A stretch of 6,935 nt of DNA from an uncultured Bacteroidales bacterium (GTDB lineage: Bacteria > Bacteroidota > Bacteroidia > Bacteroidales > UBA932). The stretch is taken from positions 1 through 6,935 of the forward strand of contig CAMHFA010000058.1 of assembly GCA_946184255.1 (NCBI GenBank), in the 5' to 3' direction. The position numbers and the translations under genes are program-made. Every line of letters begins with the position of its first letter. Position 1 is the first letter of the stretch. This document shows, one piece after another, positions 1-6,935 of the stretch. The notes beneath the pieces are model-generated. The model saw nothing but the letters and a program-made list of their open reading frames with translations, did no database searches and was not told the DNA's origin.

Positions 1-1967
1 GCGTGAAGGTACGTGCCAAGATCGAGAAGATCGACAAGAACACCATAGCCATCACGGAGATCCCTTACGGGAAGACTTCTGAAATAATAAAGGACTCTAT
101 AGTCAAGGCTAAGGACAAGGGCAAGATCAAGATCAAGAAAATCGAGGACATGACAACCGACAAGGTGGAGATCATAATCCACCTTCCCAATGACGTCTCC
201 CCCGACAAGACCATCGACGCCCTCTACGCTTTTACCGATTGCGAGTGCAACATTGCCCCCAATGCCTGCGTGATTGTGGACAACAAACCGCAGTTCCTGT
301 CAGTGAAGGATATCCTCGTCTATGACACCCTCCACACAAAGGACCTGCTGGAATGGCAGCTTCGGATCAGGCTGGATGAGTTGGAAGACGAGTGGCACTA
401 TGATTCACTCGAAAGGATATTCTTCGAAAACAGGGTTTACAAGATACTCGAACAGGACCAGAAGAGCTGGGAGCAGCAGCTTGAAGACGTGTTCACCGAG
501 ATGAAGAACTACCAGGACTTCCTCCGCAGGGAAATAGTGATGGACGACATCCATCGCCTGGTGGAAAAACCCGTGAGGAAGATCTCCAAGTTCGACACTA
601 AGGCCATGGAAGAGAAGATAGCTTCTATAGAGGCCGAGATGGATGAGGTCCGCAACAACATCGAGCATATTACCGAATACACTATAGCCTGGTTCAAGGG
701 TCTGAAGGCCAAATACGGAAAGCCTTTCAAGAGGCTCACCGAAATCTCCGCCTTCGAAAGCATCGCGGTCACCAAGGTCGTAAGCAACAATGCCAAACTC
801 TACGCCAACTATGAGGAAGGCTTCGTGGGTCTCAGTCTAAAGAGGGATGACAACGGGGTTTATGTGTCAGACTGCTCAGACCTGTCCGAGATCCTCGTCA
901 TCTCAAAGGACGGAAAGTACCGCATCACCAAGGTGACGGACAAGGCTTTCTTCTGGAAGGACCTGCTCTATGTGGGAGTGTTCAACAGGGGTGATGAGAG
1001 GACCATCTACAATGTCATCTACCGGGACGGGAAGAGCTCGGTTTACTACGCCAAGCGATTCGCCATCACCAGCGTGACCAGGGACAAGGATTATGACATC
1101 ACCACTGGGAAGGAAGGATCCAAGATCCTCTGGTTCACCGTCAACAACAACGGCGAAGCTGAAACAGTAAGAATCTACCTGAGGCCCCGTCCGAAACTCA
1201 AGAAGACCCAGCTTGAATACGATTTCTCGACACTTGCCATCAAGGGCAAGACTTCGAGGGGAAACCTGGTTTCAAAATTCACCATTTCCAAGATCCAGCT
1301 GAAGAGCAAGGGTGTCTCCACTATCGGCGGCAAGGATATCTGGTACGATGCAGACATCCAGAAGCTGAACGATGAGCAGAGGGGACTCTATCTCGGCGAA
1401 TTCGGACCGGAGGACAAAGTGCTGGCCATATTCAAGGACGGTACTTTCTACACCACCTCGTTCGATGTGTCCAACCGTTACCAGGGGAACATTCTGAAGA
1501 TAGAGAAGTTCGATCCCGAAAAGATTTACACTGCCCTTTACTATGATGCTACAGCCAAGGCTTTCTACGTAAAGAGGTTCAGTTTCGTTCTGAGTGACAA
1601 CACGCCCCAGTCGTTCATAGCTCCCGGAGCAAAGTCCTATCTGGTGGAAATCACTGACGACAAGCATCCTCAATTCCAGGTTATATTCGGAAAGAAATAC
1701 GAGCACAGGACCCCGGAGAACATCGACGCAGAGGAATTCATCGCGAAGAAGGGTTACACCGCAAAGGGAAAGAAGTGCCATCAGTACGATGTCAAGAAGG
1801 TCAAGTTCATCGAGCCGCTTGAAAAGCCTGAGGATGAGGCAATCGTCGAAGATACCGTACAGCCGGAGGAGCCGATGGACATAATGCCGGAGGAACCGGC
1901 TGGCGGCCTGCCGGACATAGACAATCTTCCTGAAGAGGGTGACATCTTTGAGCCCACACTATTCTAA
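1..1967 (+). CDS. parC: DNA topoisomerase IV / gyrase-type subunit A, 3' part (5' end outside window)
   Basis: This is the A subunit of a type IIA topoisomerase, the DNA breaking and rejoining half that pairs with ParE/GyrB to decatenate or relax chromosomes. The visible 654 codons start inside the core: a stretch like K-V-R-A-K-I-E followed by I-T-E-I-P-Y-G (about residues 2-23), typical of the tower region. A coiled-coil-rich part follows (about 110-235; E/K-rich helices, L-R-R-E-I-V-M-D-D-I). The rest is a long C-terminal beta-rich domain resembling a diverged GyrA/ParC propeller, then an acidic tail. The winged-helix domain and catalytic tyrosine lie upstream of the window. A canonical GyrA box (QRRGGKG) is not seen; G-K-T-S-R-G-N at about 415-421 may be its remnant, which favours ParC over GyrA. 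Bases 1-2 are the end of an upstream codon, so the GTG at 3 is an internal valine, not a start. ParC versus a generic GyrA/ParC label is an inference; membership of the family is firm. Confidence 0.9.
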   Translation, partial: VKVRAKIEKIDKNTIAITEIPYGKTSEIIKDSIVKAKDKGKIKIKKIEDMTTDKVEIIIHLPNDVSPDKTIDALYAFTDCECNIAPNACVIVDNKPQFLSVKDILVYDTLHTKDLLEWQLRIRLDELEDEWHYDSLERIFFENRVYKILEQDQKSWEQQLEDVFTEMKNYQDFLRREIVMDDIHRLVEKPVRKISKFDTKAMEEKIASIEAEMDEVRNNIEHITEYTIAWFKGLKAKYGKPFKRLTEISAFESIAVTKVVSNNAKLYANYEEGFVGLSLKRDDNGVYVSDCSDLSEILVISKDGKYRITKVTDKAFFWKDLLYVGVFNRGDERTIYNVIYRDGKSSVYYAKRFAITSVTRDKDYDITTGKEGSKILWFTVNNNGEAETVRIYLRPRPKLKKTQLEYDFSTLAIKGKTSRGNLVSKFTISKIQLKSKGVSTIGGKDIWYDADIQKLNDEQRGLYLGEFGPEDKVLAIFKDGTFYTTSFDVSNRYQGNILKIEKFDPEKIYTALYYDATAKAFYVKRFSFVLSDNTPQSFIAPGAKSYLVEITDDKHPQFQVIFGKKYEHRTPENIDAEEFIAKKGYTAKGKKCHQYDVKKVKFIEPLEKPEDEAIVEDTVQPEEPMDIMPEEPAGGLPDIDNLPEEGDIFEPTLF

Positions 1968-1971
1968 GTAA

Positions 1972-2499
1972 ATGGGAAACATCTCCTTGATAGGCTTCAT
2001 GGGAAGCGGGAAATCCAGCGTCGGGAAAGAAGTCTCCAAACTTCTTCCGGACATGGAGTTCATCGACCTTGACGACTACATCGAGGCCATGACGGGGATG
2101 AAAATTCCGGAAATATTCGAAAAGCAGGGAGAAGCCGCCTTCCGCGCAATGGAACAGGAAGCCCTCGAGAACCTATTCATGACAAACGAGCTGACCGGTG
2201 AGGATTGCATCCTCTCCCTCGGGGGAGGAACCGTCACAACCGAGGCCTGCCGGCGCTTGATCAGGAAAAACACCACCTGCTTTTACCTCAAGGCCTCCGT
2301 CGACACCCTCGTCCACAACCTCGAGACCTGGCCAGGAGACCGTCCCATGCTCAAATCCGACAAGAGCCTCCGCTCAAGGGTCGAGGAACTTATGGCTTCC
2401 CGTTCGGATCTCTATGAGTCCACAGCCCACCACATAATCAACGTGGACAGCAACGACTACACAGCCGCTGCAGTAGACATAGTGACTTCAATAGATTAA
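1972..2499 (+). CDS. aroK: Shikimate kinase
   Basis: Cytoplasmic enzyme that phosphorylates shikimate with ATP to shikimate 3-phosphate, the fifth step of the pathway to chorismate and aromatic amino acids. The 175-residue length is normal for the family. Visible motifs are: Walker A G-F-M-G-S-G-K-S at 8-15; the shikimate-binding D-L-D-D at 32-35; G-E-A-A-F-R at 53-58, whose Arg58 matches the conserved substrate arginine; L-G-G-G-T at 83-87 (shikimate and Walker B-like loop); lid arginine in R-P-M-L at 124-127; and R-S-D-L-Y at 144-148 with the usual C-terminal Arg and Tyr. All key residues seem present, so it should be active. The ATG at 1972 begins just four bases after the parC stop and places the P-loop at the expected distance; no Shine-Dalgarno is evident, and it is probably transcribed with parC. 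It faces recJ tail to tail. The family assignment is firm; aroK and aroL isozymes cannot be told apart by sequence alone, aroK being the usual name in this phylum. Confidence 0.96.
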   Translation: MGNISLIGFMGSGKSSVGKEVSKLLPDMEFIDLDDYIEAMTGMKIPEIFEKQGEAAFRAMEQEALENLFMTNELTGEDCILSLGGGTVTTEACRRLIRKNTTCFYLKASVDTLVHNLETWPGDRPMLKSDKSLRSRVEELMASRSDLYESTAHHIINVDSNDYTAAAVDIVTSID

Positions 2500-2501
2500 A
2501 A

Positions 2502-4235
2502 CTAAATGAATTCCTCGCGCTCCTTGATGTCCTTTATACGGAGCTGGAGGGTTGAGTTGCCTCGATAGTAATTCTCCACTATCGAGTAACAGATGTCGAA
2601 CGGATTGCCAGCCTTGATGTAGTCATAGAAATCAGCCATGTTGAAGGCTATGGCAGGAATCTGGTGGAAAGGCTGCTTTTCGTCTATAAGGTCAAGCTTC
2701 ATATGTACGCCCCCGGCTCCAACCTTACGGCCGTTTCCACCATCCGAGACGCTTTCTGTCAGGAAAACGGGATTGCTGTTCCCGGGGCCGAAAGGCTGGA
2801 ACTGTTTCAGCAGCCTGAAGAACTTGGGAGTGATCTGGCTGAACTCAAGCTTGGCATCGATATCGGTCACAGGAGTCAGCATCTCATCTGTTATCTTCTC
2901 CCCTATGAACTTGTCAATCCTGGTGACGAATTCTTCCAGATTGGCCTCTTTCATGGTAAGACCGGCAGCATAGACATGGCCGCCGAAGTTCTCCAAAAGG
3001 TCAGCGCAACTCTCGATTGCCTCGTAAAGGTCGAACCCGGCGACGCTTCTGGCAGAACCGGTGATGAAGCCGTTGGATTTAGTAAGGACTATAGTGGGCT
3101 TGTAGAAGGCTTCGACAAGGCGGGACGCCACTATTCCTACGACTCCCTTGTTCCATGTAGGATTATAGACGATAGTCGCAGCATCAGTTGACAAGGCAGA
3201 GCCTTTCTTGACCATCTCAAGGGCTTCCTGGGTAATCTCCCGGTCTATGCCCTTGCGCTCGTTGTTGTTGTCATTGATCCTTTCCCCGACTATGTTGGCG
3301 ACATGGTCGTCAGCTGCAGTCAAAAGCTCCACGGCGAGCCTTCCGGTCTCCATCCTGCCGGCCGCGTTGATCCTAGGGCCAATCTTGAAGACAATGTCAT
3401 CGATAGTCAGGTGACCGGGTTCAAGTTTTGACAGGGTGGCCATGGCAAGCAGACCTTTGCGAGGATTCTCATTGAGTTGCTTGAGGCCGAAATGGGCAAG
3501 GACCCTGTTCTCCCCGACCATCGTCACAAGGTCTGCGGCGATACTGACAACCAGAAGGTCAAGGAGGGGAATGAGGGTTTCGAAAGGAATCCCGTACTTC
3601 TGGGAATATGCCTGAACGAGTTTGAATCCGACTCCGCAACCGGAAAGGTCATCGAAAGGATAGCTGTCATCCTCCCTCTTCGGATCCAGAACTGCAACAG
3701 CAGAAGGAAGGGTGTCTTCAGGAAGGTGATGATCACAGATAATGACGTCAATGCCTTTGGTACGGGCATATTCAACCTTCTCATTGGCCTTGATGCCGCA
3801 ATCCAAGGTAATGATCAGGCCGAATCCGCCATCGCTGGCCCAATCAATTCCCTTATAGGAGAGGCCGTAACCTTCATCGTACCTGTCTGGGATATAGAAA
3901 TCCACCTTCTGAGAATACCTTCTCAGGAAGGAATAGACCAGTGAGACGGCAGTAGTACCGTCAACATCGTAGTCGCCGTAAACCAGGATCTTTTCTTCTG
4001 AGGTAATCGCCTTGCGGACCCTCTCGACAGCAGCATCCATATCCTTCATGAGGAAGGGATCGTGGAGATTGTCAAGGCTGGGGCGGAAGAAGGAACGGGC
4101 CTGCTCGAAGGTCTCTACACCTCTTTTGACGAGCAGTTCTGCAAGGACACGGTCAATACCCAGCTCGGCGGAAAGCCTTCCCACCTTTTCCGGATCCGCC
4201 GGTTCCTTGATTATCCATTTGCGCTCTTTCGCCAT
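2502..4235 (-). CDS. recJ: Single-stranded-DNA-specific 5'-3' exonuclease RecJ
   Basis: RecJ degrades single-stranded DNA 5' to 3' and acts in RecF-pathway recombination, mismatch repair and base-excision repair. It is a DHH-family, two-metal phosphoesterase. From the ATG at 4235 the protein has 577 residues, normal for RecJ. Motifs in order are: G-D-Y-D-V-D-G at 87-93 (metal-binding aspartates); P-D-R-Y-D-E-G-Y-G-L at 116-125; L-D-C-G at 144-147; D-H-H at 168-170; A-A-D-L-V at 233-237; G-P-R-I-N-A-A-G-R-M at 286-295; then the DHHA1 domain with W-N-K-G-V-V-G-I-V at 361-369, G-S-A-R-S at 393-397 and G-G-H-V-Y-A-A-G at 418-425. An OB-like C-terminal domain follows. An in-frame TTG at 4244 would add three residues (M-S-N), but that TTG lies in a predicted promoter -7 element, so the ATG is preferred. 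The gene is transcribed alone, divergent from lysS and convergent with aroK. Confidence 0.96.
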   Translation of the reverse strand: MAKERKWIIKEPADPEKVGRLSAELGIDRVLAELLVKRGVETFEQARSFFRPSLDNLHDPFLMKDMDAAVERVRKAITSEEKILVYGDYDVDGTTAVSLVYSFLRRYSQKVDFYIPDRYDEGYGLSYKGIDWASDGGFGLIITLDCGIKANEKVEYARTKGIDVIICDHHLPEDTLPSAVAVLDPKREDDSYPFDDLSGCGVGFKLVQAYSQKYGIPFETLIPLLDLLVVSIAADLVTMVGENRVLAHFGLKQLNENPRKGLLAMATLSKLEPGHLTIDDIVFKIGPRINAAGRMETGRLAVELLTAADDHVANIVGERINDNNNERKGIDREITQEALEMVKKGSALSTDAATIVYNPTWNKGVVGIVASRLVEAFYKPTIVLTKSNGFITGSARSVAGFDLYEAIESCADLLENFGGHVYAAGLTMKEANLEEFVTRIDKFIGEKITDEMLTPVTDIDAKLEFSQITPKFFRLLKQFQPFGPGNSNPVFLTESVSDGGNGRKVGAGGVHMKLDLIDEKQPFHQIPAIAFNMADFYDYIKAGNPFDICYSIVENYYRGNSTLQLRIKDIKEREEFI

Positions 4236-4241
4236 ATTAGA

Positions 4242-4272
4242 CAAAGATAATCATTCTAAACAAGAATTACAA
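4242..4272 (-). promoter_or_regulatory. Predicted recJ promoter (Bacteroidota type)
   Basis: Read on the minus strand, TATCTTTG at 4249-4242 is an exact match to the Bacteroidota -7 consensus TAnnTTTG. A TTG (in ATTG) at 4272-4270 stands 20 bases upstream, within the usual -33 to -7 spacing. The -7 element ends only six bases before the recJ ATG, so transcription would begin about two to four bases ahead of the start codon. The elements are seen directly; promoter activity and the start point are inferred. No other TAnnTTTG was found on this strand of the gap. Confidence 0.55.
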
Positions 4273-4304
4273 TTTCAGTTTCTAGATTAAAAGTCGTATT
4301 TTTG
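4273..4304 (+). promoter_or_regulatory. Predicted lysS-asnA operon promoter (Bacteroidota type)
   Basis: TATTTTTG at 4297-4304 matches the Bacteroidota -7 consensus TAnnTTTG exactly. The best -33 candidate at the right distance (20 bases upstream) is TTTC at 4273-4276, one base off TTTG. Transcription would start near 4308-4309, giving a leader of about 50 bases before the lysS ATG. The candidate -33 directly abuts the -33 of the divergent recJ promoter. The -7 match is convincing, the -33 weak. Confidence 0.5.
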
Positions 4305-4311
4305 TAGTTCT

Positions 4312-4332
4312 AGGCCGGAATACGGCCTTTTT
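4312..4332 (+). promoter_or_regulatory. Hairpin plus T-run in the lysS leader (terminator-like / possible attenuator)
   Basis: AGGCCG at 4312-4317 pairs perfectly with CGGCCT at 4323-4328 around the five-base loop GAATA, and the right arm runs straight into five T (4328-4332). On the plus strand this has the shape of a short intrinsic terminator. It lies between the predicted transcription start (about 4308) and the lysS ATG, with no plus-strand gene upstream that needs terminating. It could be a leader attenuator, a 5' stabilising stem-loop, or chance; a six-base stem is weak for efficient termination. No competing antiterminator stem and no T-box-like elements were recognised. Confidence 0.4.
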
Positions 4333-4357
4333 GGTTGATTTAAAATATTTTCAAGAT

Positions 4358-5878
4358 ATGGCAAACATTGAGTTGAGCGAGCAGGAAGTCATCCGCAGGG
4401 AATCCCTCGCCAAATTAAGGGAACTCGGGATTAATCCTTATCCTGCACCTTTATATCCGGTCAACACAACCACCAAGGAGATCTCAGACGGTTTCGATCC
4501 CGAGAAAGGCAATTTCCAGGAGGTCTGCCTTGCCGGAAGGATCATGTCCAGAAGGATTATGGGTGCAGCCTCTTTCGGAGAGCTTCAGGATTCTGCCGGA
4601 AGGATACAGATCTACGTCAAGCGTGATGAAATCTGCCCTGAAGAGGACAAGACCATGTACAACACCGTGTGGAAAAAACTCCTTGACATCGGTGACATAG
4701 TCGGAGTCAAGGGCTTCGCCTTCATCACCCAGACCGGTCAGCTCAGCGTCCATGTCAAGGAACTGACAGTCCTGAGCAAATCACTCAGGGTCCTTCCAAT
4801 CGTCAAGACCGATGCCGACGGAAAGGTGTATGACGAATTCTCTGATCCCGAACTTCGATACCGCCAGAGGTATGTGGACCTTATCGTGAATCCTCAGGTC
4901 CGCGACGTCTTTGTGCAGAGGGCCCAGATTATCTCCACCATGAGGGAGTATTTCAACGAAGCCGGCTGTCTTGAGGTCGAGACCCCCATCCTCCAGTCAA
5001 TACCCGGAGGAGCGACTGCCCGTCCGTTCATAACCCACCACAATGCCCTTGACATAGACCTCTACATGAGGATTGCCAACGAGCTCTATCTCAAGAGGCT
5101 GATTGTCGGAGGCTACAGCGGAGTCTATGAGTTTGCCAAGGACTTCCGCAATGAGGGAATGGACAAGACTCATAATCCTGAGTTTACCTGCATGGAGATC
5201 TACGTAGCCTACAAGGACTATATCTGGATGATGGAATTCGTCGAGAAGATGCTCGAGAGGATCGCCCTGAAGCTCCATGGGACAACAAAGGTCAAGATCG
5301 GAGAGAACGAGATCGACTTCAAGGCCGGATACCGCCGCCTCCCGATTCTCGATGCCATTAAGGAATATGCCGGAGTGGATCTTGCCGGAATGGGTGTTGA
5401 CGAACTCCGTGAGACCTGCAAGAAACTGAAAGTCGAATTCGATCCTTCCATGGGAGAAGGAAAGCTTATCGATGCGATCTTCGGAGCCTACTGCGAGGAC
5501 CATCTTATTGAACCGACCTTCATCACCGACTACCCCGTCGCAATGTCTCCTCTGACAAAGAGGCATCGTAATAACCCGAACCTCACCGAGCGTTTCGAGC
5601 TGTTCGTATGCGGTAAGGAGCTCGCAAATGCATATTCAGAGCTCAACGACCCTATCGACCAGCTGGAGCGCTTTGAGGAACAGGCGGCCCTCAAGAGCCA
5701 CGGCGACGACGAGGCCATGTTCATCGACTTCGATTTCGTACGGGCATTGGAATACGGCATGCCTCCGACTTCCGGAATGGGAATGGGCATCGACAGGCTT
5801 ACGATGTTCATGACGGGTCAGACCACTATCCAGGATGTCCTCTTCTTCCCGCAGATGCGTCCCGAAAAAATAGTATGA
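4358..5878 (+). CDS. lysS: Lysine--tRNA ligase (class II)
   Basis: Cytoplasmic class II synthetase that activates lysine with ATP and charges tRNA-Lys. The protein has 506 residues from the ATG at 4358, close to the usual bacterial LysS length. The order is: N-terminal helix ([10 protein letters not shown]); an OB-fold anticodon-binding domain at about 55-150 (R-I-M-S-R-R-I-M-G, then G-R-I-Q-I-Y-V); the R-Y-R-Q-R-Y-V-D-L linker that marks LysRS; motif 1 around G-C-L-E-V-E-T-P at 203-210; motif 2 with F-R-N-E-G at 263-267 running to E280; [12 protein letters not shown] at 421-432; and motif 3 G-M-G-M-G-I-D-R at 473-480 with the ATP-binding arginine. It is complete with no missing key residue. 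A TTG at 4331 is in frame, but it would add nine residues without family support and start in the T-run of a hairpin. The TGA overlaps the asnA ATG by four bases. It probably uses the TAnnTTTG promoter at 4273-4304. Confidence 0.97.
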   Translation: MANIELSEQEVIRRESLAKLRELGINPYPAPLYPVNTTTKEISDGFDPEKGNFQEVCLAGRIMSRRIMGAASFGELQDSAGRIQIYVKRDEICPEEDKTMYNTVWKKLLDIGDIVGVKGFAFITQTGQLSVHVKELTVLSKSLRVLPIVKTDADGKVYDEFSDPELRYRQRYVDLIVNPQVRDVFVQRAQIISTMREYFNEAGCLEVETPILQSIPGGATARPFITHHNALDIDLYMRIANELYLKRLIVGGYSGVYEFAKDFRNEGMDKTHNPEFTCMEIYVAYKDYIWMMEFVEKMLERIALKLHGTTKVKIGENEIDFKAGYRRLPILDAIKEYAGVDLAGMGVDELRETCKKLKVEFDPSMGEGKLIDAIFGAYCEDHLIEPTFITDYPVAMSPLTKRHRNNPNLTERFELFVCGKELANAYSELNDPIDQLERFEEQAALKSHGDDEAMFIDFDFVRALEYGMPPTSGMGMGIDRLTMFMTGQTTIQDVLFFPQMRPEKIV

Positions 5879-6918
5879 AACTGTTTATCCCATCTGGATA
5901 CAACCCTCTTCTGACCCCTCGTCAGACAGAAGGAGCCATCAAGGAGATTAAGGATTTCTTCCAGATGGACCTAGCTTCGGAACTCAGGCTCCGTCGTGTT
6001 ACCGCTCCCCTTTTCGTCAAACAGGGCACCGGTATCAACGACGACCTCAACGGCGTGGAGAGAGCGGTACGTTTCCCTGTCAAGGACCTTGATGGGACCG
6101 TCTGTGAGATAGTCCATTCACTGGCAAAATGGAAACGCCTCACCCTTGCAGAGTACCACATAGAGCCTGGCTACGGAATCTACACCGACATGAACGCCAT
6201 CAGGGCCGACGAGGAGCTTGACAACATCCATTCCCTGTATGTGGACCAATGGGACTGGGAGAGGGTCATGGATGAAGGACAGCGCACACCTGAGTTTCTC
6301 AAAGACATAGTCCGGCGCATCTATTCCACCCTCCTGCGCACCGAATACATGGTGTGCGAGAAATATCCCTCGATAAAGCCAGTCCTGCCCGAGACCATCC
6401 GGTTCATACATGCCGAACAGCTGCGCCGCCGCTTTCCCGGCCTCAATCCCAAGGAAAGGGAGGATGCGATATGCAAGGAATACGGGGCCGTTTTCGTAAT
6501 TGGTATAGGATGCCTGCTCGGAGACGGTCTCAAGCATGACGGGCGCTCAGCAGACTATGATGACTGGAGCACGATGGCTGAATATGATGGTGAAATGCTT
6601 CCAGGTTTGAACGGAGACATACTTGTATGGAATCCTGTCCTGGAGCACAGCTTCGAGTTGTCGTCCATGGGAATCCGCGTGGACAAGGAGGCTCTTATCC
6701 GGCAGCTGAAACTCGCAGGTGAGGAATCGAAAGCCGAGCTGTTCTTCCACAGGCAGCTTCTGGAAGGCAAGCTTCCTCAGAGCATCGGAGGCGGAATCGG
6801 CCAGTCGCGCCTTTGCATGTTCTTCCTTCGCAAGGCCCACATCGGAGAGATCCAGGCTTCGGTCTGGCCTGACGAGATGGTGTCTTCCTGTGCAGACAAC
6901 AATATTCCCCTGATATAA
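5875..6918 (+). CDS. asnA: Aspartate--ammonia ligase (asparagine synthetase A)
   Basis: AsnA makes asparagine from aspartate, ammonia and ATP, releasing AMP and pyrophosphate through an aspartyl-adenylate. Its catalytic domain is related to that of class II Asp/Asn-tRNA synthetases. The 347 residues are slightly more than the 330 of E. coli AsnA. Visible family motifs are: [20 protein letters not shown] ending at 88; V-D-Q-W-D-W-E at 123-129; [11 protein letters not shown] at 221-231; G-D-I-L-V-W-N-P at 247-254; F-E-L-S-S-M-G-I-R at 260-268; and [10 protein letters not shown] at 303-312 with the motif-3-like arginine. Two positions look unusual: L-G-D-G where L-S-D/N-G is common (215-218), and R-S-A-D where R-A-P-D is common (224-227). 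The ATG sits in ATGA with the lysS stop, indicating one transcript and probably coupled translation; no separate promoter or ribosome site is apparent. Confidence 0.96.
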   Translation: MKLFIPSGYNPLLTPRQTEGAIKEIKDFFQMDLASELRLRRVTAPLFVKQGTGINDDLNGVERAVRFPVKDLDGTVCEIVHSLAKWKRLTLAEYHIEPGYGIYTDMNAIRADEELDNIHSLYVDQWDWERVMDEGQRTPEFLKDIVRRIYSTLLRTEYMVCEKYPSIKPVLPETIRFIHAEQLRRRFPGLNPKEREDAICKEYGAVFVIGIGCLLGDGLKHDGRSADYDDWSTMAEYDGEMLPGLNGDILVWNPVLEHSFELSSMGIRVDKEALIRQLKLAGEESKAELFFHRQLLEGKLPQSIGGGIGQSRLCMFFLRKAHIGEIQASVWPDEMVSSCADNNIPLI

Positions 6919-6935
6919 TGTCAGTTCCCGAAACA
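6918..6935 (+). CDS. Start of an unidentified downstream gene (cut by window edge)
   Basis: The last base of the asnA stop codon TAA is the first base of an ATG (TAATG), and the six codons that follow to the window end are open (M-S-V-P-E-T). This one-base overlap has the same tight packing as lysS-asnA, so I infer a third operon gene translated by termination-reinitiation. Six codons are too few to assign a family, and chance cannot be excluded. Confidence 0.45.

Larger units (their letters stand above)
4236..4357. other. Divergent recJ-lysS intergenic control region
   Basis: This 122-bp A/T-rich stretch is the only real gap in the window. It holds two outward-facing predicted promoters whose -33 elements abut near 4272/4273, then a GC-rich hairpin on the lysS side, then an A/T-rich run up to the lysS ATG that takes the place of a Shine-Dalgarno, as is common in this phylum. 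I saw no clear palindromic operator, small ORF or RNA gene in it. Confidence 0.7.

Noticed and set aside
3..5. GTG as the real start of the topoisomerase subunit gene
   Set aside because: The protein would begin in the middle of the conserved core, without the winged-helix domain and catalytic tyrosine. The open frame runs off the window edge, so the gene is simply cut.
3477..3944. 155-codon open frame antisense to recJ
   Set aside because: It lies wholly within recJ, whose motifs are intact on the other strand; its translation shows no recognisable domain. The same holds for the open frames at 2664-3191, 1272-1781 (minus) and 4997-5566 (minus).
4236..4244. Three-residue upstream extension of recJ from a TTG
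   Set aside because: This TTG is the last part of the predicted -7 promoter element, and an ATG follows nine bases later.
4312..4332. Hairpin as a terminator for an upstream gene
   Set aside because: No plus-strand gene ends before it (aroK ends at 2499 and recJ runs the other way), and on the minus strand the stem is not followed by a T-run, so it cannot serve an incoming lysS-side transcript.
4331..4357. Nine-residue upstream extension of lysS from a TTG
   Set aside because: The TTG lies directly at the T-run of the leader hairpin, the added residues have no family support, and the ATG at 4358 gives a typical LysRS N-terminus.
1..6935. A novel defence, mobile or biosynthetic system
   Set aside because: Every long frame with support is a well-known housekeeping gene. 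No transposase, integrase, direct-repeat array, tRNA attachment site, or unassigned conserved ORF cluster was found.

Overview
The window looks like ordinary core chromosome from a member of the Bacteroidota, most likely Bacteroidales. Three things point that way: (i) two TAnnTTTG-type -7 promoter elements, the form used by the Bacteroidota primary sigma factor, in the only real intergenic gap; (ii) A/T-rich sequence rather than Shine-Dalgarno motifs ahead of the start codons; and (iii) protein sequences that read like Bacteroidales versions of ParC, LysRS and AsnA. Base composition is roughly balanced and codon use (many AAG, GAG and AGG codons) looks even across all genes, so nothing suggests recent transfer. 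Species cannot be named from the sequence alone.

Layout: 1-1967 (+) is the 3' part of a topoisomerase IV / gyrase-type subunit A gene (parC), cut by the window edge. Four bases later, 1972-2499 (+) encodes a complete shikimate kinase (aroK). It converges with recJ (2502-4235, -), leaving two bases between the stop codons. The 122-bp gap 4236-4357 is a divergent control region: a recJ promoter facing left, a lysS promoter facing right, and a GC-rich hairpin with a T-run in the predicted lysS leader. To the right, lysS (4358-5878, +) overlaps asnA (5875-6918, +) by ATGA, and asnA overlaps the start of a further ORF (from 6918) by TAATG, so this is a tightly packed operon running out of the window.

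Function: parC and recJ belong to DNA topology and repair; aroK to aromatic amino-acid and chorismate synthesis; lysS and asnA to aminoacylation and asparagine supply. LysRS and AsnA share the class II aminoacyl-tRNA synthetase catalytic fold, but their adjacency probably reflects co-expression for growth rather than a joint reaction.

I found no mobile element, CRISPR array, tRNA/rRNA gene, toxin-antitoxin pair or defence system, and no previously undescribed system. The points most worth a second look are regulatory: the back-to-back promoters, a recJ message that may be nearly leaderless, and the hairpin at the 5' end of the lysS message.
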